Shown here: piece by piece, positions 14,592-21,001 of the stretch
How positions within the stretch are numbered: the first letter of the stretch is position 1
Layout of the letters: each line of letters starts with the position of its first letter
Source: DAOTUL01 sp034437435
GTDB lineage: Bacteria > Chloroflexota > Anaerolineae > Aggregatilineales > Phototrophicaceae
Assembly (NCBI GenBank): GCA_964417785.1
Contig: CAYQJO010000053.1
Span: forward strand, 1 to 21,001
Direction of reading: 5' to 3'
DNA length: 21,001 nt
Translations under genes and position numbers: made by a program
Notes under the pieces: generated by a model
Told to the model about the DNA's origin: nothing
The model's input: only the letters and a program-made list of their open reading frames with translations
The model's database searches: none

Positions 14592-16844
14592 ATGAGACAG
14601 CAGATTAATACACCCTATGTCATCCTGGTCGTCGATTCTGACCCACACTATCGTCAGACTCTGGCAAAACGGCTCCGCGAACACGGACATACCGTCATTC
14701 AACTGCCCGACGGGGAAGAGGTCCTTGAATTGTATGAGTATTCCGGCTATCCGGATATGGTCATTCTGTCCGATGCCCTACCCGGTATAGACGGTTTGGA
14801 GACCTGCACGCGCCTGCAAAATCTACCGAACGGCAGCACCACACCAGTCCTGATGCTCACCGACCGATTCGAGGACGACGACTGGGTGGATCAAATCTAT
14901 GAAGCCGGGGCCGATGAATGCCTGTCACACGATGTGCGCCCACGCTTGCTCTGCCACCGGGTCAACTATCTGCTCGAAGTCCGCGATATGCGGATGATAC
15001 TCAACAACGAAAACCGCTATCAGATTCTCAGCGACCTCGCTACCGATTATGCCTACCAGATGCGTGTGCTGTCCGATGGTCGGATCATTACCGAATGGGC
15101 ATCGGAGAGCGCTTATAGTTTTACCGGCTATCAATCTTATCATGTCGGCATTGATCGCTGGCGTGGTCTGATCCACCCGGACGATAAACCGCTGGCTCAG
15201 GAACGTTACGATGCGCTGTTAAGCGGTGAAAGCCGGAGTGATGAATTCCGGCTGATCACGCGGGATGGGTCGATACGATGGGTACGCGATCATGCCTATC
15301 CCATCTGGAGTCCGGCGGAACAGCGAGTCATCCGCATCTACGGTATTGGCCTGGACATTACCTCCGACAAAGAGACTGTCATCGCGTTAAGCCAGATTCG
15401 GGAGGCCCTGGATGCAGCTCAGATCAGCGTCTGGGACTGGGATGTCCCGACGGATGCGGTGTATTTGAGTGCCAGTTGGGGTCAGATGCTCGGCTATGAT
15501 GCGCTCCCTACGACGATGAACGCATGGCAGCAGCTTGTTCACCCGGCGGACCGTGATACCTTTCATGAGCGGCTAACACAGTCCGATCAGCTCCTGGAAC
15601 TCGAATACCGGATGCAAACCCGGAATGGGGACTGGTTGTGGATGCAGGTACACGGGCATGTGATGACATACGATGAAAACGAACGCCCGCAGCGTGTGAT
15701 GGGCATTCAGAAAGACATCAACGAACTAAAGCGAACTGAGGCCGCACTGCGTAAGAGTGAAGAGCGCCACCGGATCATCTCGAACACGATCTCGGATTAC
15801 GCCTACTCCTACATTGTCCACGACGACGGCAGCCTGAAGAAGGATTGGAGTACACAGGCATTCCACGAGATCACCGGATACAGCTATGAAGAAATGGACG
15901 CAGATGGTTGGACACAGTTGATCCATCCCGATGATTACGCCATCGCAACCGAACGTTTCGAGCGCTTACTCGCCGGTGAGATCGATGTATCGGAGTTTCG
16001 GATCCGCACTAAGAGCGGCGACATCCGCTGGCTGCGCGATCACGGCCATCCGGTCATGGATGGCGGGCGGGTTGTGCGGATTTACGGCGCAGCCCAGGAC
16101 ATCACCCAGCACAAGCTGGATGAGGAGCGCCTGCGTGAACAGGCACTTGAACTGCAATCACGCAATGACGAACTGGACGCCTTCGCCCAGACCGTCGCCC
16201 ACGACCTCAAGAATCCCATTTCGACTATGATGGGCTTCGCCAGTCTGGTCGAAAACTACTACAACCGCATGACGGACGACCAGATTCTGGAGTACATCAA
16301 TCTCATCATGGAGAGCGGCTACAAAGCCAAAGAGATTATCGACGCCTTGCTGCTCCTGGCGGGGGTCAGTCAGACGCAAGTCTTGCAGATCGGGGCGGTC
16401 GATATGGCCCCGCTGTTGAAAGATGTACAGCGACGGCTAAGACCGATGATTGATGAGACCGATGCGATCATCGACATACCGGCAGAATGGCCGGTGGCAC
16501 AGGGCTACGGTCCCTGGCTGGAAGAGGTATGGGCCAATTATCTATCTAACGCACTCAAGTACGGTGGCCGTCCACCCGTCATTCAGTTGGGTGGTGAGCC
16601 TGTGGACGAGCAAATGGTACGCTTCTGGGTGAAAGACAACGGGCTGGGCCTATCGCCGGACCAGCAGGAGAAGATATTCACACCGTTTACCCGACTGCAC
16701 AATGCCGACATCGAAGGGCATGGGCTGGGCTTATCGGTTGTAGAACGCATTGTCCGGCGTCTGGGCGGTGAGGTCGGCATTGACAGCGCTGTCGGTGAAG
16801 GGAGTATTTTCAGCTTCACGCTGCCAGCCGTGAGAAAAGCATAA
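14592..16844 (+). CDS. Hybrid histidine kinase: pseudo-receiver, three PAS domains, HisKA and HATPase
   Basis: This is a 750-residue cytoplasmic sensor kinase with no membrane helices. Residues 8-125 have the receiver fold, but the phospho-acceptor position is Ser60 (ILSDALPGIDG; an Asp follows one place late), the second acidic pocket residue is Ser16 and the conserved Lys is His113, so it is a probable pseudo-receiver. Three PAS/PAC units follow at about 141-259, 266-382 and 390-508. The first and third are clearly similar (SDYAY/TDYAY, IHPDD, IRIYG). The kinase core is intact: His537 in AHDLKNP, N-box WANYLSNALKYG (Asn649, Asn653), G1 DNGLGL (about 682), F-box IFTPFTR and G2 GHGLGL (about 709). 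No output domain follows. A GTG at 14580 is an alternative start; the ATG at 14592 has only a weak ribosome site. Confidence 0.88.
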   Translation: MRQQINTPYVILVVDSDPHYRQTLAKRLREHGHTVIQLPDGEEVLELYEYSGYPDMVILSDALPGIDGLETCTRLQNLPNGSTTPVLMLTDRFEDDDWVDQIYEAGADECLSHDVRPRLLCHRVNYLLEVRDMRMILNNENRYQILSDLATDYAYQMRVLSDGRIITEWASESAYSFTGYQSYHVGIDRWRGLIHPDDKPLAQERYDALLSGESRSDEFRLITRDGSIRWVRDHAYPIWSPAEQRVIRIYGIGLDITSDKETVIALSQIREALDAAQISVWDWDVPTDAVYLSASWGQMLGYDALPTTMNAWQQLVHPADRDTFHERLTQSDQLLELEYRMQTRNGDWLWMQVHGHVMTYDENERPQRVMGIQKDINELKRTEAALRKSEERHRIISNTISDYAYSYIVHDDGSLKKDWSTQAFHEITGYSYEEMDADGWTQLIHPDDYAIATERFERLLAGEIDVSEFRIRTKSGDIRWLRDHGHPVMDGGRVVRIYGAAQDITQHKLDEERLREQALELQSRNDELDAFAQTVAHDLKNPISTMMGFASLVENYYNRMTDDQILEYINLIMESGYKAKEIIDALLLLAGVSQTQVLQIGAVDMAPLLKDVQRRLRPMIDETDAIIDIPAEWPVAQGYGPWLEEVWANYLSNALKYGGRPPVIQLGGEPVDEQMVRFWVKDNGLGLSPDQQEKIFTPFTRLHNADIEGHGLGLSVVERIVRRLGGEVGIDSAVGEGSIFSFTLPAVRKA

Positions 16845-16873
16845 AAGGAGTATAAATTTATATTTACTACATA

Positions 16874-16902
16874 TTGAGTGTTTATGTTTAATCAGGTAAA
16901 CT
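16874..16902 (+). promoter_or_regulatory. Possible promoter for the stand-alone pseudo-receiver gene
   Basis: TTGAGT (16874-16879) and TAAACT (16897-16902) are 17 bases apart, each matching the consensus at 4 of 6 positions. The region is much more AT-rich than the genes around it. The -10 coincides with the left arm of an 18-base palindrome, which would suit an operator. The implied leader is about 105 bases. The support is positional only. Confidence 0.3.
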
Positions 16903-16914
16903 ATAGATAGTTTA
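16897..16914. repeat. 18-base perfect inverted repeat, candidate operator
   Basis: TAAACTAT-AG-ATAGTTTA is a perfect inverted repeat with a 2-base centre, in the 170-base gap between the kinase gene and the small receiver gene. The centre is too short and the arms too AT-rich for a useful RNA hairpin, so binding of a dimeric protein is the better explanation. A second short palindrome (TATAAATTTATA, 16851-16862) lies nearby but is simple AT sequence. Confidence 0.5.
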
Positions 16915-17014
16915 TACGAATACGGTCCAGCGACAATTGACCCACAACGATATGAGCGTGAATCTGATAACATCCAGCAGGTTCAATATCAACTATTCGA
17001 TTAAGGACTGGTCG

Positions 17015-17365
17015 ATGCGGTCCCCAATTATGGTCATGGAAAGTGAACCATCCAGTCGAGAGTTGTTGAAGACATTTTTGCAGCTTGACGGATATGAGGT
17101 CGTCATAGCGACCTCAGCCGAAGATGCGCTGAACAAGATGCATACATTCCATCCAACCCTCGTCTTGATCCACGCACGCGGGGAAGATGGACTTGAAGTG
17201 ATTCGCGCTATCAAGTCCGACTACAAACACATCCAGGTCGTTGCCCTGACAACCCACATACTGGCAAGTGAAGAAGCCACGTTACGGCAAACGGGGGTCG
17301 ATGGAGTCCTCCCGATGCCAATCAATCGACAACAGCTACAGGCTTACATGGCCCACAGTATCTAA
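17015..17365 (+). CDS. Stand-alone receiver-fold protein lacking the phosphorylation site (pseudo-receiver)
   Basis: This 116-residue single-domain protein has the response-regulator fold (SPIMVMESEPSSRELLKTFL, GYEVVIATSAEDALNKM, HPTLVLIHARGEDGLEVIRAI, VVALTTH, GVDGVLPMPINRQQL). Three conserved features are altered: the acidic pair is Glu9-Ser10, the phospho-acceptor position is His53, with two residues fewer than usual before DG, and the conserved Lys is Met101. Phosphotransfer from the upstream kinase in the usual way is therefore unlikely. The start at 17015 was chosen because AAGGA lies 7 bases before this ATG and the fold begins there; the frame extends back to a TTG at 16937. It lies 170 bases after the kinase gene, possibly with its own promoter. 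Confidence 0.82.
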   Translation: MRSPIMVMESEPSSRELLKTFLQLDGYEVVIATSAEDALNKMHTFHPTLVLIHARGEDGLEVIRAIKSDYKHIQVVALTTHILASEEATLRQTGVDGVLPMPINRQQLQAYMAHSI

Positions 17366-17473
17366 AAAATTGCCAATGAAAGTACCCGGTGCGCGATGGA
17401 CACTTCAAAATGCACGCTTTGTTCGTACACCCGCAACAATTAATGACCTGGCTCAGCAACCATACTAAATACA

Positions 17474-17482
17474 TGCTACAAT
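17474..17482 (+). promoter_or_regulatory. Extended -10 element upstream of the FHA gene
   Basis: TG-C-TACAAT (TG at 17474-17475, hexamer 17477-17482) fits an extended -10 promoter and lies 41 bases before the FHA-gene start. No TTGACA-like sequence is found at the proper distance, which extended -10 promoters can tolerate. The rest of the 158-base gap (17366-17523) shows nothing I can name. Confidence 0.4.
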
Positions 17483-17523
17483 ATCAACAATAAACTGGAC
17501 CAAGCAAAACAGGTGAGAGCAAA

Positions 17524-18036
17524 GTGGCAATCACATGTCCATCATGCTATCGAGAGAATGACAACGACGCGAAAATTTGCGTCTATTGTGGGGAGCCGCT
17601 GGTTGATGTAGTCACTGAGGCCGCCTCAACCCGTTCCCTGGATGACACCGACTTTGAAGAGGGTACACCAAAGTGGGGGTCAGCCCGTTTCAACGCCCGG
17701 ACGAATCTCCTGCTCGGTGTCGAAGGCGAGGTACGCACCTTCACCTATGACGCCGAAGAAATTCTGGAACTGGTGATGGGACGTGAAGACCCCAAGACCG
17801 GTGAAGCCCCGCATGTCAATCTGAGCATGTTTAATGCGGTCGAAAAAGGTGTGTCACGCCGGCATGCAGCCATCGTCCGCAAAGACGGATCACTCTATCT
17901 GGTCGATAACGACAGCGCAAACGGGACGTTCCTCAACGGCCAGCGGTTGGTCGCCAACCAGCCCCGTGTTTTGCGCGATGGCGATGACATCCGGTTAGGG
18001 CATTTGACAATCCGCATTACATTTGAACGCGCCTAA
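17524..18036 (+). CDS. Zinc-ribbon and FHA domain protein
   Basis: The protein has 170 residues. A four-cysteine zinc ribbon at the N-terminus (Cys5, Cys8, Cys19, Cys22) is followed by an acidic linker, then an FHA domain at about 78-168. The phosphothreonine-binding signature is complete: GR at 86-87, SRRH at 111-114, NGTFLNG at 133-139. FHA domains dock onto phosphothreonine peptides, usually made by Ser/Thr kinases. No such kinase is in the window, so the partner is unknown. The start is a GTG at 17524 preceded by AGGTGAG. The sigma-factor gene begins 56 bases later on the same strand, which suggests a functional link but does not prove one. Confidence 0.88.
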   Translation: MAITCPSCYRENDNDAKICVYCGEPLVDVVTEAASTRSLDDTDFEEGTPKWGSARFNARTNLLLGVEGEVRTFTYDAEEILELVMGREDPKTGEAPHVNLSMFNAVEKGVSRRHAAIVRKDGSLYLVDNDSANGTFLNGQRLVANQPRVLRDGDDIRLGHLTIRITFERA

Positions 18037-18053
18037 ATTTCACGCCTTCCTCG

Positions 18054-18062
18054 TGTTATACT
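18054..18062 (+). promoter_or_regulatory. Extended -10 element upstream of the sigma-factor gene
   Basis: TG-T-TATACT (TG at 18054-18055, hexamer 18057-18062) resembles an extended -10 promoter, in the gap between the FHA and sigma-factor genes. Transcription would begin near 18069, about 24 bases before the sigma-factor start. No -35 box is visible at 17 bases. Confidence 0.42.
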
Positions 18063-18092
18063 TCGCCCAGGTAAACATCGAGGATGGTGTGG

Positions 18093-18731
18093 ATGACCCG
18101 ATCAAATGAAGAGTGGCTTGCAGACCTGACCGGCACACCCGAAGTGCAAGCACCAGCAATCGAGGACCTGCGCAAACGCCTCAAGCGCAGTATCCTTTAT
18201 TACCTGAGCCAGGAACGCAGCGATCTGCGGTCTACATCTGCCCAGGATTTGGATCAGATGGCGGATGACCTGGCTCAGGATGCCACGCTGCGCGTGATGA
18301 ACAATCTGAAGAACTTTCGCGGCGAAAGCCGCTTTACCACCTGGGCCAACCGGATCGCCGTCCGTATGGCGATCAGTGACCTGCGCCGCGCCCGCTACAA
18401 GGACTTCAGCCTGGATGACATGACGGCTGAAGGCGATCTATTGCCCACCAGCAATAACGCCCCCCGCTCCCCTGGACCGGAGACATCCGTTGAACGAACC
18501 GACGTCATCGCCAAAATCAACCGGGCGATGGAGGAGGCATTGACGGAGCGGCAGTATCAGGCGATTGTGGCGGTCACCCTGCGCGGCGTACCGATGGATG
18601 TAGTGGCCGAACAGATGGGGACCAACCGCAATGCCCTGTATAAGCTGCTGCACGACGCCCGGCGCAAGCTGCGATCACACCTGGAATCCCAGGGACTCTC
18701 GATGGATTACATGATGACCCTGTTCCAGTAG
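18093..18731 (+). CDS. ECF-like RNA polymerase sigma-70 family factor
   Basis: This is a 212-residue sigma factor with only regions 2 and 4. Region 2 lies at about residues 20-110 and contains the promoter-recognition and core-binding helix NLKNFRGESRFTTWANRIAVRMAISDLRRARY. A flexible linker rich in Pro, Asn and Ser follows (about 125-145). Region 4 lies at about 150-200 (LTERQYQAIVAVTLRGVPMDVVAEQMGTNRNALYKLLHDARRKLR), with the helix-turn-helix around MDVVAEQMGTNRNALYKLL. ECF sigma factors usually sit beside an anti-sigma gene; none of normal size is present. GAGG lies 9 bases before the ATG at 18093; the ATG at 18084 directly touches it. Its target promoters cannot be read from here. Confidence 0.87.
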   Translation: MTRSNEEWLADLTGTPEVQAPAIEDLRKRLKRSILYYLSQERSDLRSTSAQDLDQMADDLAQDATLRVMNNLKNFRGESRFTTWANRIAVRMAISDLRRARYKDFSLDDMTAEGDLLPTSNNAPRSPGPETSVERTDVIAKINRAMEEALTERQYQAIVAVTLRGVPMDVVAEQMGTNRNALYKLLHDARRKLRSHLESQGLSMDYMMTLFQ

Positions 18732-18767
18732 GGCGGACGTATCCACACGGACCAGCAGCGAAAATCG

Positions 18768-18793
18768 CCGGTGTTGCAATCAAACAACACCGG
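18768..18793. terminator. Hairpin after the sigma-factor gene, weak or partial terminator
   Basis: CCGGTGTTG (18768-18776) and CAACACCGG (18785-18793) form a perfect 9-pair stem with an 8-base loop. It lies 37 bases after the sigma-factor stop. On the plus strand it is followed by AGAAAAA, not a T-run; on the minus strand it is followed by CGATTTT, a short weak T-run. It could partly terminate transcripts from both convergent sides. Its right arm includes the GG of the ribosome site for the small open frame at 18805. Confidence 0.5.
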
Positions 18794-18804
18794 AGAAAAA
18801 CCTG

Positions 18805-18858
18805 ATGATTCTGGCAGCCATCGCGCTGCTCATCGTGATGGCGATATTTTTGCTTTAG
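18805..18858 (+). CDS. Possible 17-residue membrane peptide
   Basis: ATG at 18805 opens a 17-codon frame, MILAAIALLIVMAIFLL, ending at TAG 18856-18858. Every residue is hydrophobic, so the product would be a single membrane helix. GGAGA lies 8 bases upstream, a credible ribosome site, though partly inside the hairpin at 18768-18793. It sits where an anti-sigma gene would normally follow the sigma factor. Its end overlaps the convergent gene by 29 bases. Against it: at this length an all-hydrophobic frame can arise by chance. No homolog is known to me. Confidence 0.35.
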   Translation: MILAAIALLIVMAIFLL

Positions 18859-19696
18859 GTCGAGTCGAGGACGAATAGGCATCCCGTGCCTCACGCAAGG
18901 CGTCACGCATCTGGCTGCATTCCAGCACGGAGTCTACCTCGACCATGCCATGCCAACCGGTGGTCTGCATGTACTCCACGCACACCACCCCGCTGTATTC
19001 TGCTTCGTGCAGCAGATGGACCACATCAACCGCATCGACGCGGCCATCGTTGAAGACCGTTTGCAGCTTCTTCGGCGCGGCCTGCCGCACCTGCACATGG
19101 CGGGCATGGGCCAGCAGCTTCACGATGTCGGCATGATCGATGTTCTGGTAGACCAGGTGTGACCAGTCCAGAGTCAACTGCAAGCCATCGACCTGACCGA
19201 GTATCTTGAGCGCCGCCTCCGGCTGCTGTGCCATGCTGTCCATGTGCGGTTCAATGCTTACGGCCAGATGGGTTGCAGGGGTAGCCGCCCTGGCCGCGTC
19301 TACCATCTCACGCAGAGCCGCCACCGTGCGATCCATCGCTGCGGTGTCGTCTCTGGGATGGGTCAAACCCGGCGACAGGGTGACCCCTGGTGCATCCAGC
19401 GCCACCACAAACGGTAGCAATGCCTTGAACAGGCCCATATCGCGCTGCCGCTTTTCTTCATCGGCCAGCGAGATACGCGGCAGCATCAGATAGATGTCGC
19501 TCAACTTGAGGTTGAACTGTACCAGATCGCGCCGGATCGCTGCCGCCACACCGCGAGGATCACGGGCAACATGCGCCGTCTCCAGGTGGGGACCGCTGCC
19601 GAGGTCCACATAACGGAATCCCATACGCGCAACGGTCCCCAGCGCCTCGCTGAGGTCCAGGTTATTAAACGCCCAGGTATGACAGGCAAATTCCAT
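18830..19696 (-). CDS. Sugar phosphate isomerase/epimerase-like TIM-barrel protein
   Basis: This 288-residue protein has the xylose-isomerase-like TIM-barrel fold (AP endonuclease family 2 superfamily). It opens with FACHTWAFNNLDLSEALGTVARMGFRYVDLG. Likely metal ligands at barrel ends are Glu149 (SIEPH), Asp177 and His180 (LDWSH), His200 (RHVQVRQ) and Glu241 (VEYMQTTGW). This pattern fits sugar, inositol or hydroxypyruvate isomerases/epimerases; the exact substrate is not identifiable. The C-terminal tail is Ser- and Lys-rich and overlaps the small open frame on the other strand. The start at 19696 lies 6 bases after the amidohydrolase stop, so the two are an operon, with AGGCG as a modest ribosome site. 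Confidence 0.82.
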   Translation of the reverse strand: MEFACHTWAFNNLDLSEALGTVARMGFRYVDLGSGPHLETAHVARDPRGVAAAIRRDLVQFNLKLSDIYLMLPRISLADEEKRQRDMGLFKALLPFVVALDAPGVTLSPGLTHPRDDTAAMDRTVAALREMVDAARAATPATHLAVSIEPHMDSMAQQPEAALKILGQVDGLQLTLDWSHLVYQNIDHADIVKLLAHARHVQVRQAAPKKLQTVFNDGRVDAVDVVHLLHEAEYSGVVCVEYMQTTGWHGMVEVDSVLECSQMRDALREARDAYSSSTRPKAKISPSR

Positions 19697-19702
19697 CAGC
19701 GC

Positions 19703-20944
19703 CTACAACAGACTCTTCAATACCTTACCGTCCTGCATCACGAGCGCGATGTTGTCGTTATCGGCCAGTGACGCGATGTCGGCCAGCGGGTCCGTCTTAG
19801 AGACCGTGACGTCTGCCAGTTTACCGGCTTCCAGGGTCCCCAGGCGGTCATCCCACTCCATGCACTCCGCCGCCACCTTCGTCGTCGCCAGCAGCGACTC
19901 CATCGGCGACATACCAATATCGCACATCAACTTGAGTTCACGCAGGTTGGTGCCATGCGGCATGACGCCAGCGTCGGTCCCCATCGCGATCTTGACGCCG
20001 GCCTTGTAGGCTTTGGCGATGCTCTCCTTGTGAATGTCGATGGTCTCCCGCGCCTTGCGCACACCATACTCTGGCATAATGTCGCTGGTCTCTGCCAGTT
20101 CCACCACCGAAAGGGGCGCGAGCAGTGTCGGGACCAGATACGTGCCATGTTCCAGCATCAGATCGATGGCCTCGTCATCGAGGTAGATACCGTGTTCGAT
20201 GCTGTGAACACCGGCCCGTACCGCATTCTTGATGCCTTCCACACCCTGAGCGTGCGACATCACCTTGACACCGCGCCGGTACTGACCTTCCTGGACGATC
20301 ACCGCCAGTTCTTCCGGCGAGAACTGCGTGAACTCTGGGTGATCGGTGGGACTGAGGACCCCGCCGGTAGACATAATCTTGATGATGTCGGCTCCAGCCC
20401 GCAGCACCTCGCGTACTTTCTTGCGCACTTCTTCCACGCCGTCACAAATGCCGTCGGGCATACCCGGATAGGTCTCGAATATCCGGGTGGTGCTGCCGGA
20501 CGGCTGCCAGCCATCACCATGTCCGCCAGTGATACCGAGCGCCGTCACACTGATCATCAGACGCGGCCCAACCACGACACCCCGCTCGATGGCCTGTTTC
20601 ATACCGAGATCGGCTCCCCCGGCGTCGCGGGCGCTCGTCACACCGGCCTCGACCGTCGCCCGTAGAAACTGCGCCGACTCGTAGAAACGAAACGAAAACG
20701 GTGTGACAATCTGCTCGCGCAGGTCTTTAATCTGGAACATCAAATGGACATGGGTGTCGATCAACCCCGGCATGATCGTCCCGCCACCGGCATCAATGCG
20801 ATGGGTATCGTCGGGGACATTGATCGAATCCAGCGACCCCACCGCGACGATCTGATTGTCCTCAATCAAGACCGCGCCATCCGGCACGGGGTCACTGCCA
20901 GTCCCGTCAATCAGTGTTCCATTGTGAAGCAACGTAGTCGACAT
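19703..20944 (-). CDS. Metal-dependent amidohydrolase (imidazolonepropionase/prolidase-like)
   Basis: This is a 413-residue cytoplasmic amidohydrolase-superfamily enzyme. A small beta domain at the N-terminus (LLHNGTLIDGTGSDPVPDGAVLIED) precedes the barrel. Active-site residues are visible in order: His65 and His67 (DTHVHL), Lys189 (IIKIMSTGG, the likely carboxylated lysine), His231 (MSHAQG), His251 (SIEHG) and Asp324 (GTDAG). The set fits a binuclear-metal enzyme of the group often annotated as imidazolonepropionase-like or Xaa-Pro dipeptidase-like; the substrate is unknown. The frame extends back to 20992, but the ATG at 20944 matches the family start. It is the first gene of a two-gene unit with the TIM-barrel isomerase, suggesting a small catabolic pathway for a cyclic amide, peptide or sugar-derived compound. 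Confidence 0.88.
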   Translation of the reverse strand: MSTTLLHNGTLIDGTGSDPVPDGAVLIEDNQIVAVGSLDSINVPDDTHRIDAGGGTIMPGLIDTHVHLMFQIKDLREQIVTPFSFRFYESAQFLRATVEAGVTSARDAGGADLGMKQAIERGVVVGPRLMISVTALGITGGHGDGWQPSGSTTRIFETYPGMPDGICDGVEEVRKKVREVLRAGADIIKIMSTGGVLSPTDHPEFTQFSPEELAVIVQEGQYRRGVKVMSHAQGVEGIKNAVRAGVHSIEHGIYLDDEAIDLMLEHGTYLVPTLLAPLSVVELAETSDIMPEYGVRKARETIDIHKESIAKAYKAGVKIAMGTDAGVMPHGTNLRELKLMCDIGMSPMESLLATTKVAAECMEWDDRLGTLEAGKLADVTVSKTDPLADIASLADNDNIALVMQDGKVLKSLL

Positions 20945-21001
20945 GAGCCATTCTCTTTGCTGGTTATAGAATACACGCAGACTATAACACAAGGTTGAGA
21001 A

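Noticed and set aside
16851..16862. TATAAATTTATA palindrome
   Set aside because: Short AT-only palindromes are expected by chance in this AT-rich gap.
18004..18009. TTGACA near the end of the FHA gene
   Set aside because: The nearest good -10 (TATACT, 18057) is 47 bases away, far outside the usual spacing.
19955..20665. 236-codon open frame on the plus strand inside the amidohydrolase gene
   Set aside because: It is His/Arg/Pro-rich as expected for the antisense of this gene, with no domain. The minus-strand gene has a full active-site set.
1..21001. CRISPR arrays, tRNA genes, insertion sequences, phage or integrase genes
   Set aside because: I saw no regularly spaced repeats, tRNA-like cloverleaf, terminal inverted repeats or transposase-like reading frames on either strand. 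Weak or diverged examples could be missed by eye.

Overview
The window reads as one stretch of a mid-GC bacterial chromosome with closely packed genes. It shows no tRNA, rRNA, CRISPR array, insertion sequence or integrase. The mix of genes suggests a Chloroflexota (Anaerolineae-like) bacterium: an AglEFG-type sugar importer with trehalose synthase, small zinc-ribbon proteins, a DUF4230 protein, a multi-PAS kinase and a UvrD/PcrA helicase. That assignment is inferred from protein style and was not tested by any search.

Layout. (1) 1-5566, plus strand: an alpha-glucoside-type ABC importer (binding protein, then two permeases), preceded by a perfect LacI-like palindrome, closed by a strong intrinsic terminator at 3929-3958 and followed by trehalose synthase. 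No transporter ATPase lies here, so it must be supplied from elsewhere. (2) 5533-7292: a DCC-family thiol protein (minus), a DUF4230 membrane-anchored protein (plus) and a Nudix-fold protein with a degenerate Nudix box (minus). (3) 7365-10939, minus: a type-B DnaJ, an HtrA-like lipoprotein protease and a TPR/zinc-ribbon protein, apparently read from a near-consensus promoter at 10983-11011. (4) 11052-14496, minus: a PcrA/UvrD helicase and an SRPBCC-PDZ-DinB three-domain fusion. (5) 14592-18731, plus: a histidine kinase with an N-terminal pseudo-receiver and three PAS domains, a small stand-alone pseudo-receiver, a zinc-ribbon FHA protein and an ECF-like sigma factor, followed by a hairpin and a possible 17-residue membrane peptide. 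(6) 18830-20944, minus: an amidohydrolase and a xylose-isomerase-like TIM-barrel protein, 6 bases apart.

How the parts may work together. Region 1 is a coherent module: import of maltose, trehalose or another alpha-glucoside, then interconversion of maltose and trehalose in the cytoplasm, probably under a LacI-family repressor encoded elsewhere. DnaJ and HtrA form a protein quality-control pair. Region 5 is a signalling cluster. Its oddest feature is that both receiver domains lack the phosphorylatable aspartate, so the kinase's output partner is not obvious here.

No gap longer than about 170 bases lacks a gene. The longest gaps are 1-164 (operator and leader), 16845-17014 (AT-rich, with an 18-base palindrome) and 17366-17523 (an extended -10 element). 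I did not find a convincing wholly new system. The best leads are the permease with a coiled-coil loop, the two adjacent pseudo-receivers, the SRPBCC-PDZ-DinB fusion, the Nudix pseudoenzyme and the small membrane peptide after the sigma factor.
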